A DNA stretch of 64,000 nt from Actinomycetota bacterium (GTDB lineage: Bacteria; Actinomycetota; Acidimicrobiia; Acidimicrobiales; Ilumatobacteraceae), in assembly GCA_026393575.1 (NCBI GenBank), contig JAPKZX010000071.1:1-64000 (forward strand), given 5' to 3'. Every line of letters starts with the position of its first letter. The stretch's first letter is position 1. Under the pieces are notes generated by a model. The model ran no database searches and had not been told where the DNA came from. It worked only from the letters and a program-made list of their open reading frames with translations. Positions 57,297 through 64,000 of the stretch are shown here, in pieces. The position numbers and the translations under genes are program-made.

Positions 57297-58447
57297 CGAT
57301 TACCAGGAGCCATGTAGAACCAGACGGGAAACTTCGCGCCTGCATCTCTCATTGCCGTGCGAGCCTTCAAAACAGTTGCTCCCGCTTCTGTCTTTTCAAA
57401 GAACCAATTCTCCATGGCTCTTCCGCCTGGTGCCGGCCCGTCAATCAATTCGAGTGCGGCTTCTTCGTAGTACGTACGAATGTCATGACATAACGACATG
57501 ATGTTGCCACCAGGAATTTCCGCGGTGGTCCAATCTTGCCCATTCGCAATCGCATGAAGAACCGCTAACGCGTTCGGTACTTCATCTGCGGCAATACTGC
57601 GACCGACTGAAGTGACTCCCCTGCGTTCTAACGCGCGCACATAGGCCTTCTTGATTCCCCGAGCTTCGTCAACGCACGGTGGAAGCGACGCATCAAACCG
57701 AGGCGGAATCGCACAAGAGACTGGTTGCTCATCTGCTTCAATCACGACTGGGTGGTCAACGAGGACAGGGCCAGATGGTTCCGTCAACAGCGCGAAAGCT
57801 CTACGCAGTACATCCATTTGAAATTCAACATCATTTGGAATTCCTAATGGGCGCCCGAGCGGAAACTCACAATGCAATGCCCGTGGAGGTGCAACCTTTT
57901 GTGCAACTTCACGTACGGAAGACAACACAACTGTTGCAATTCCTGCAGCTTCAAAAATATGCGCAAGCACACTCACGGTGCGCGTACAAAGAGGTCAAAC
58001 AGGGGTCAAGATGACAACATCGACGCCATCTTGGCGGAGTTGTGCAGCTGCTGCCGGGCCAGTGTCTAAACGAATAGTTGAAACATCGTCTGGCTGATTT
58101 CCTGCAAAGGAAATATGCCTTGGCGCAACAGAACCAATTATTCCCTGTGCGGCTAATTCTTCAAGACGATCAATGGGATACACCACATTGAGATCCATCT
58201 TCACGCCCATCTGGTCAAAGTTGGGACTCCAGTGACCAAGCACTAAATCACGACGTTCGCGATCAATGATTCGGTAACCAGTGTCGACGGCAGAGAAGGC
58301 TTCGTCACCGGCTGCGTACAAAGCTGCCGACGTCACAATGGCAACCCGCGCGTTGGCTAACGCAACAGGGCTTACCCATGCAGGATTATCGAATTGTGGC
58401 GCGGGAAGCGTGGCTGAATGCGCCCTCATCATTTGATCACCGTTCAT
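57293..58447 (-). CDS. Putative selenoprotein, glycine/sarcosine/betaine/D-proline reductase (GrdB/PrdB) family, read through in-frame UGA at 57995-57997 (384 aa with Sec)
   Basis: ORFs 57995-58447 and 57293-57976 are on the same strand and frame; junction LRQDGVDVVILTPV-U-PLCTRTVSVLAHIFEAAGIATVVL; homology continues on both sides (DLNVVYPIDRLEELAAQGIIGSVAPRHISFAG ... CEFPLGRPLGIPND). Confidence 0.8.
57967..57983 (-). promoter_or_regulatory. Candidate bacterial SECIS hairpin
   Basis: mRNA GCGCAC-CGUGA-GUGUGC directly downstream of the UGA: 6-bp stem (one G-U), 5-nt loop with G at loop position 2, loop begins 17 nt after UGA. Confidence 0.6.
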
Positions 58448-58515
58448 CGGTCCCCCTCGATACGAAGAGTGTATGCCATCAAGGGCCAGCGAGAGTCACT
58501 GACTACGCTCGTGGA

Positions 58516-58917
58516 ATGACCTATATCGAAGCTAACGAAGCGGCCATCGATGCGATGCGGGCGCTTGATCCCAATGAATCAATCATCATGCTGAACCTAT
58601 TGAAGTTTCGCGACAAAGCACTAGAGGGCTTCGGCGTGGACGGTATGTCGGGTGGCGAGGCATTTCGTCGATACGGCGAACTGAACGACGAAGAGGATGT
58701 GAAGTTCGGCAGCGACCCAATCTGGGTGGGATTAGCCAAAAATACAGTCATTGGAGGCGAGGACTGGGATTTAGCGATTCTTGTGCGCTACCCCACGCGC
58801 CAACATTTCATCGACAAGCTGGATAATTCAAAGTACCGAGAGATTGCAAAAGTTCGACATGCTGCAATTCTCGATAGTCGAGCCATCGAACTCTCGCAAA
58901 TCATTCCCGCTGTATAA
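58516..58917 (+). CDS. DUF1330-like protein
   Basis: MTYIEANEAAIDAMRALDPNESIIMLNLLKFRDKA...YGELNDEE...ILVRYPTRQHFIDKLDNSKYREIAKVRHAAILDSRAIEL. Confidence 0.68.
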   Translation: MTYIEANEAAIDAMRALDPNESIIMLNLLKFRDKALEGFGVDGMSGGEAFRRYGELNDEEDVKFGSDPIWVGLAKNTVIGGEDWDLAILVRYPTRQHFIDKLDNSKYREIAKVRHAAILDSRAIELSQIIPAV

Positions 58918-58921
58918 CTCT

Positions 58922-60103
58922 CTATAAAGACACGGTGAGTGCGTCGTACTCGTAGACCCAATCAAGAATTGACATACCGGGTGGGCTGATGGAGAAAATC
59001 AGATCTCTATCTTTTTGTTCTTGACCATCCACCATGTGAAACAGATCTCGATTCATGAGCGACGACGTTTGAACTTGTGCCGTGCGACCCTGACGTGCAT
59101 CTTCATATCTGCGTAGTGCGATTGCAGCGTCGCTGGTATTCGCTTCCTTCAGGCAACGCGCAAGAACAATTGCATCTTCTATTGCTTGGCAGGAGCCTTG
59201 CGCCATAAAGGGAAGCATGGGGTGGCAAGCATCACCTAGCAACGTGGTCGTGCCCATTCCCCACTTCTCTAGTGGTTCACGGTCATACAACGCCCATCGA
59301 AAAATCGGTTCTTCTACTCGACCAAGAAGCGAGAGAAAATCTGGAGACCATCCTTCAAAACGTGAGTACAAATCTTCCTTTGTTCCTTGTTCGGTCCATG
59401 ATTCGGTTTCCCAGGAATCCTCAGGCGAGATGCACACAAGGTTGAGATGACTGCGATTGCGCCCAATGAAGTAACTCACAACATGACGGTCTGGCCCCAT
59501 GCGATTAGTTACGTCAATCGGTAGATCTTCCACTGCACTTCGCGGCACCAACGCGCGATACGCAGCCGAGCCACTAAATCGCGGTTTATCGACGCCGCCC
59601 ACACATGGACGAACTACTGAATGAATTCCATCTGCCCCAATCACAATGTCAAACGACTGCGACGAACCATCTGAGAACTGAACAATTGATGCCGAGTCAC
59701 CTGGTTCAACTGCAACAGCATGCGCAGAGAATTTCATAGCAATGTTTGAGCGAGCAGCGACTGCATCACCCAAAATTTCCACCAATTCATTACGCGCAAC
59801 GTTTGCTAGTGGTACGTGGTGTTGAGTGAAAAAATTCTCGTCAAGGTCAGTGGCGCGAATAATGGAATCATCTTCCCATCGACGAAGGACAACTCGATGT
59901 GGGTGTACCGAAATCTCTGAATATGCCGCACCGAGCCCTAATGAATGCAAAAGCCTTCCAGCGTTAGGGCTGATTTGTACTCCGGCACCGATTTCTCTAA
60001 TACCTGCCGAACGTTCGAAGACCGTGATGTCGTGTGTGCTTTCAGACAGCGCAAGAGCAGCGGTGAGCCCACCAATTCCTCCACCTACGATTGCAATCTT
60101 CAT
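58922..60103 (-). CDS. FAD-dependent monooxygenase, salicylate hydroxylase-like
   Basis: KIAIVGGGIGGLTAALALSESTHDITVFERS; ADGIHSVVRP; LLGDACHPMLPFMAQGSCQAIEDAIVLARCL. Confidence 0.9.
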   Translation of the reverse strand: MKIAIVGGGIGGLTAALALSESTHDITVFERSAGIREIGAGVQISPNAGRLLHSLGLGAAYSEISVHPHRVVLRRWEDDSIIRATDLDENFFTQHHVPLANVARNELVEILGDAVAARSNIAMKFSAHAVAVEPGDSASIVQFSDGSSQSFDIVIGADGIHSVVRPCVGGVDKPRFSGSAAYRALVPRSAVEDLPIDVTNRMGPDRHVVSYFIGRNRSHLNLVCISPEDSWETESWTEQGTKEDLYSRFEGWSPDFLSLLGRVEEPIFRWALYDREPLEKWGMGTTTLLGDACHPMLPFMAQGSCQAIEDAIVLARCLKEANTSDAAIALRRYEDARQGRTAQVQTSSLMNRDLFHMVDGQEQKDRDLIFSISPPGMSILDWVYEYDALTVSL

Positions 60104-61257
60104 TACTGGCCGTCAGTTAGCAAGACTGCGCCGTATTTATCAAGTGATTGATTTGTCGCAACGAGATGCTGGGCTGAACCTTGCGCGTCTCTAAAGCATC
60201 GCTGTAGCGGACTTGTGTTGAACAATGCACCAGCCCCAGCAAAACTCATCAGTCGTGAAATTGCCGACACTGCGGATTCCGTGCAATACGCGGTCATAGC
60301 AGTTACGCCAGCTTCATCTCTCGCGCTAAATCCACCACCATTTTCCATGGCTTCGTCAACCTCAGCAAGCGTGGCAAGTGCATGAGCTTGTGCAGCTTTC
60401 AGTTGTTGAGAACTGCGACCAAGTTCATATTGAAAGGCACCGCGATCGGCGAGTCGTCCATCAAAACCTCTTGATTTACCGCGTGCATACACAACTAGTT
60501 CGTCAATAAATCGTGTGCATGCACCAAACGTAAAGCCCAGGTTTTCACCGGCTACAAAGACTGGGTAGTTCAACCCAAAGATTGCTCCACCACGTTTAGG
60601 TGGTTCCATTGGATCAACGGTTAGTGCTGTAGGTACAAAGACATCTTTCGCGGTAATCGACACGCTGCCGGTTCCCTTTAATGCCATCACATTCCACTCG
60701 CCATGCACGTTGGCTTCTACTGTTCGAATGACAGCCAGTGTGACTGACGGCTGATCTGACGCTTCTATAGCAGTAAGCATGGCCCAATCTGCGTGGCGTA
60801 CACCACTTGCATAATTCCATGTGCCGTTCATTAACACTCCACCATCAACTTTGGTGAAGGTTCCAGATGGTGCAGCCACTGCCGCAAGAAACGGCGACGG
60901 ATCGGAGCCGAATAACAATTCAATTCCTTCATCGCTCAGACGAGATCCGGCGGCAGCAGCGGCACCCGCGTGGTTAAAACCAGTCCACGCTGCTGTTGCA
61001 TTTGAATAACTCAATGCTGTGAAGTAGCGACATTGGTTTGCTAACAACAGGCGATCACCACCAGCTTCAAGAGGCGCTTTAATCATCGGCACGCGAATCT
61101 GGCGCATGAGATCTACTAACGCTGGTGGAGCATCACCGATTTCTTCGGATTCAGCTGCAGTTGCATCAAATTGCGAATGCAACTCTGCAATCTCGCTGAC
61201 CAATTGCTCAATCGGTCGGGCTACATGACTACTTGCACGTGAACTTGTCATTGTCAT
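60103..61257 (-). CDS. Acyl-CoA-dehydrogenase-fold flavin monooxygenase (HsaA/DszC-like)
   Basis: IEQLVSEIAELHSQFDATAAESEEIGDAPPALVDLMRQIRVPMIKAPLEAGG; GVLMNGTWNYASGVRHADWAML; FRDAQGSAQHLVATNQSLDKYGAVLL. Confidence 0.82.
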   Translation of the reverse strand: MTMTSSRASSHVARPIEQLVSEIAELHSQFDATAAESEEIGDAPPALVDLMRQIRVPMIKAPLEAGGDRLLLANQCRYFTALSYSNATAAWTGFNHAGAAAAAGSRLSDEGIELLFGSDPSPFLAAVAAPSGTFTKVDGGVLMNGTWNYASGVRHADWAMLTAIEASDQPSVTLAVIRTVEANVHGEWNVMALKGTGSVSITAKDVFVPTALTVDPMEPPKRGGAIFGLNYPVFVAGENLGFTFGACTRFIDELVVYARGKSRGFDGRLADRGAFQYELGRSSQQLKAAQAHALATLAEVDEAMENGGGFSARDEAGVTAMTAYCTESAVSAISRLMSFAGAGALFNTSPLQRCFRDAQGSAQHLVATNQSLDKYGAVLLTDGQ

Positions 61258-62036
61258 CAGAAGACTCCTTCGTAACTGCCGCCATCGAGTTGCAGGTTTT
61301 GACCACTTATGTATCCGGCTTGCGCCGCACAGAGAAACGCGAACGCATCGCCAAATTCTTCAGGACGCCCAAGTCGACCCGCTTTGATTGAGGCAATCTG
61401 CTGTGCCCGTGCCTCCTCGTATGTGATGCTGAGAAACTTCATCGCAACGTGGGCCATTTGTTCCTGGCGTGCAGTATCAAAACGTTCAGGCAACAACTGG
61501 TTCACCGTGATGTTGAACTTTGCAAGATCTTTCGACAAGCCCTTCAAGACTCCTGTGAGGCCGAGCCGTGTTCCGTGCGACAAACTCATCAACGAGTTTG
61601 GTGATTTCACCATTGCAGAACTCACAGCGACTATGCGGCCGAACTGGCGCTCTTTCATTCCTGGCACGACTCGTTGCACAAGACCCAACGGCCCAGTGAG
61701 AGCCTGAACTATGGCGCTATTCCAATCCTCGATTTCAATATCAAGAAAGTTCTTCGGTGAAGGCCCTTGTCCGTTCAGCAAAACAATGTCTGGCTGCGGG
61801 CAAGCCGCCATCAGTTCATCTTGCACGCTCGACGTTGCCGAATCACCCATCACTCCAATCGCTTCTATTCCATAACGAGATGTGAGTTCTTCAACAGCGA
61901 CATCAATATCTGTTTGAGTGCGGCCATTGATAACCACATTGACGCCTTCTCGCGCAATGCTCTCTGCACATGCACGGCCCAATCCTCTACTTGAGCCAGC
62001 AAGAATTGCCCATCGGCCTTTGATTCCCAGATCCAT
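61257..62036 (-). CDS. SDR family oxidoreductase
   Basis: RWAILAGSSRGLGRACAESIAREGVNVVINGRTQ; LPERFDTARQEQ; YISGQNLQLDGGSYEGVF. Confidence 0.9.
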   Translation of the reverse strand: MDLGIKGRWAILAGSSRGLGRACAESIAREGVNVVINGRTQTDIDVAVEELTSRYGIEAIGVMGDSATSSVQDELMAACPQPDIVLLNGQGPSPKNFLDIEIEDWNSAIVQALTGPLGLVQRVVPGMKERQFGRIVAVSSAMVKSPNSLMSLSHGTRLGLTGVLKGLSKDLAKFNITVNQLLPERFDTARQEQMAHVAMKFLSITYEEARAQQIASIKAGRLGRPEEFGDAFAFLCAAQAGYISGQNLQLDGGSYEGVF

Positions 62037-62039
62037 TGG

Positions 62040-62996
62040 TTACTTCAATCCGTTTGCTTCGCGCGCAGCGGCAATAGAAGGGAGATCGGGTGGGCTAAAG
62101 AAAACTTCTGGCGGTTCATTCGGACCCCACACTGCAAATCCGGCGGGCCCATCTTCGCCTTCCCAATCGAGACGGCGATGGACGCGGTCCCAAACTTCTT
62201 CGTCGACAATCTGATCCATGTCAGAGAAGAACTCAAACATGTTTCCCGATGGATCTTGCAGGTACCAAAACACATTGGCTCCGAGATTGTGCCGTCCAAC
62301 ACCAATGATGCTCGAGACCCTTTCATCCTTCAACGCGTGTGAACCAGCAAGTCCTACAGCATCAATGTCATCTACTTCGACTGCGTAGTGATTCAAGTAC
62401 GAAGTAGGTCCAGGCTGAATCATCAAGTTGTGGTGGTCAGACTCAACGCGCATAAACGTTGCAAAGCCCTTCATGATTTGGTCTGAGATGCGATAGCCCA
62501 AGACATTGGAGTAGAAGTCAACTGCTTCTGCAAGATGCGGTGTACCAAGCACAACATGACCAACGCGACGCACGACTGGCATCTCTGTATGAAGCACAGC
62601 GTCTGCGCGGGTATTGACACGAGTGAGTTCACCTGGGCCGTTGAAGGCACGTTTTTGTGTTGGCGTCAGCGAATGCGGTGAACCGACATCAATCACGATT
62701 GCGTGGCCAAAGATGGGGTCGACACATCTCACGCTTGTGCTGTCAGATGTGGATGTGATTCCGGCATCGGTCAAGCGTTTTGCAATCGCGGCTATATCTG
62801 CCTCGGAGTCGCAACTGAGATGCATGGAAGAGAGGTGACGATAAGTTCCTTCCGCTATCTGCATCTGCACGGGGCGATCAGGCGTGCCAAGTACGCCATC
62901 TGCAGTTGCGCCCATTCCGTGCTGTAACCAGAAGTCGAATAACTCCTGGGGATTGGGAACCGCAATCTGAATATCTAGTAATCCGTTCAGTGCCAT
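62040..62996 (-). CDS. Extradiol ring-cleavage dioxygenase-like VOC protein (BphC-type)
   Basis: Duplicated VOC modules; putative metal ligands in VGHVVLGTPHLAEAVDFYSNVLGY, LNHYAVEVDDID, GNMFEFFSD; start moved to MALNGLLDI. Confidence 0.84.
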   Translation of the reverse strand: MALNGLLDIQIAVPNPQELFDFWLQHGMGATADGVLGTPDRPVQMQIAEGTYRHLSSMHLSCDSEADIAAIAKRLTDAGITSTSDSTSVRCVDPIFGHAIVIDVGSPHSLTPTQKRAFNGPGELTRVNTRADAVLHTEMPVVRRVGHVVLGTPHLAEAVDFYSNVLGYRISDQIMKGFATFMRVESDHHNLMIQPGPTSYLNHYAVEVDDIDAVGLAGSHALKDERVSSIIGVGRHNLGANVFWYLQDPSGNMFEFFSDMDQIVDEEVWDRVHRRLDWEGEDGPAGFAVWGPNEPPEVFFSPPDLPSIAAAREANGLK

Positions 62997-63068
62997 GTCT
63001 GAAACCTCCCTCGCCGCTGCCGCCATTGTCGGCATTGTTCCAATGGCCCTCGCCGAGCCAAGTAGAGA

Positions 63069-63090
63069 AATAGTACGGCATCAAACTATT
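63069..63090. promoter_or_regulatory. Inverted repeat, candidate MarR operator
   Basis: AATAGT-N10-ACTATT between divergent VOC dioxygenase and marR-like genes. Confidence 0.4.
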
Positions 63091-63121
63091 CGATGTCAAA
63101 GTATCTGTCTAGAATGGGGCT

Positions 63122-63631
63122 ATGGAAATTGGGAAATACGTAGATGAGACCGTTTCAGGCTGGCAAGAGCAAAGACCTGACCTTGATTTCGTTCCCATGG
63201 GCTACATGCTGCGGTTCCACGCCATGGCGGAAGCTGCGATGGACAAGATTCAGATCATTGCCAAGTCACATGGCTTAACTGTCGGTGAGTTCGACGTTTT
63301 GGCAACTCTTCGTCGCCATGGCGTCGCCAGCACTTTGTCTCCGTCATACATCGCTGAAGTAGCAATGGTGTCCCCTTCTGGTCTCACACACCGACTCACG
63401 CAGTTGGAACTGTCTGGTCACATCACACGAATCGCCGACGACGCAGACCGGCGTAGTTCGCTTGTTTCGATTACGAAGACTGGCGCTAAAACTGCAGACC
63501 TCATCATCGAACAGATTGCCGAGCAAAGTGCCCGAATGTACGACGCAATACCAGCGAAACATCTTGCGCAGTTCAATGAAGTTGTAGCTCATGTATCGGC
63601 ACAGTTGGAATCGGACGTACTTTCATTATGA
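63122..63631 (+). CDS. MarR family transcriptional regulator
   Basis: LTVGEFDVLATLRRHGVASTLSPSYIAEVAMVSPSGLTHRLTQLELSGHITRIADDADRRSSLVSITKTG. Confidence 0.9.
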   Translation: MEIGKYVDETVSGWQEQRPDLDFVPMGYMLRFHAMAEAAMDKIQIIAKSHGLTVGEFDVLATLRRHGVASTLSPSYIAEVAMVSPSGLTHRLTQLELSGHITRIADDADRRSSLVSITKTGAKTADLIIEQIAEQSARMYDAIPAKHLAQFNEVVAHVSAQLESDVLSL

Positions 63632-64000
63632 CAACGACAGTCACACTTACTGGCACTGGTTTACCCAACGTTGCACCAGGTCGCGCGGGCGCCGGCGTGT
63701 TCGTAAAACACAATGATGTTGTGGTGCAATTTGACGCAGGTCGAGCAACATGCAATCGACTGATTGAAGCCGGACTCAAATTGGCAGATCTTGATGCAGT
63801 GTTCATCACGCACATTCACAGCGACCATGTTTTTGGATTAGCTGAACTTGTTTTATCAAGATGGATTGAAACTCAGTTCGACAAAGTGGCTACTCCACTG
63901 CCGATATTTGCTCCTTCTGGGGGCGCAGCGCGTTTTGTGAAACGAATGCTTGAACCTTACGAAGAAGACACCCACATTCGCCGGGAGCACACAGGCTCAC
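63628..64000 (+). CDS. MBL-fold (RNase Z-like) hydrolase, truncated by window end
   Basis: ATGA overlap with marR; MTTTVTLTGTGLPNVAPGRAGAGVFVKHNDVVVQFDAGRATCNRLIEAGLKLADLDAVFITHIHSDHVFGLAEL. Confidence 0.86.
   Translation, partial: MTTTVTLTGTGLPNVAPGRAGAGVFVKHNDVVVQFDAGRATCNRLIEAGLKLADLDAVFITHIHSDHVFGLAELVLSRWIETQFDKVATPLPIFAPSGGAARFVKRMLEPYEEDTHIRREHTGS

Noticed and set aside
57293-58447. Interpretation of the two fragments as a pseudogene or two separate genes
   Set aside because: Single UGA, same frame, homology continuous across it, Sec-type UxxC context and a SECIS-like hairpin make a selenoprotein more likely; sequencing error still needs exclusion.
1-64000. tRNA, rRNA, transposase, integrase, toxin-antitoxin or phage genes
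   Set aside because: Looked for them while reading the ORF list and intergenic gaps, found none that could be supported; tRNAscan/Infernal would be needed to exclude small RNAs.

Overview
This 64 kb window looks like a chromosomal segment of an actinobacterium, probably Acidimicrobiia/Ilumatobacter-like (inference from F420-type LLM oxidoreductases, Streptomyces-style PHO boxes and the mix of Liv transport, acyl-CoA and aromatic genes). I saw no rRNA, tRNA, CRISPR array, phage or transposon. From left to right it holds: a pst phosphate operon (pstC-A-B, then a separately promoted pstS truncated at the window edge); a mod-like molybdate ABC operon with a divergent PadR-like regulator; livK-H-M-G-F; a TauD-like dioxygenase / kynurenine-formamidase-like hydrolase / kynureninase operon; NUDIX and MFS genes; a stand-alone CoxL-type molybdenum hydroxylase coupled to an SDR; TauE/SafE; F420-type and acyl-CoA enzymes; an alkylsulfatase; amidase; GH38; a beta-lactamase-fold hydrolase; a Cas4/RecB-like nuclease; a flavin monooxygenase; an amidohydrolase; paired GST-like proteins; transporters; GH29; an acyl-CoA synthetase; a small glycan-modification locus; and an aromatic-catabolism cluster. 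The strongest non-routine signals are: (1) a GrdB/PrdB-family gene interrupted by an in-frame UGA in a U-P-L-C context, followed by a hairpin that fits bacterial SECIS rules, i.e. a probable selenoprotein that ORF callers split in two; (2) two paralogous secreted lipoproteins about 25 kb apart sharing a Cys/His/Asp triad pattern plus CPFC, a possible undescribed papain-like family; (3) a two-gene surface-glycan unit whose first protein has a tandemly duplicated domain fused to a degenerate half glycosyltransferase; (4) PstS carrying a Lys-rich insertion of roughly 85 aa; (5) a perfect tandem 11-bp PHO box at pstC and a degenerate one at pstS. All family assignments come from reading the translated sequence; no database search was run.
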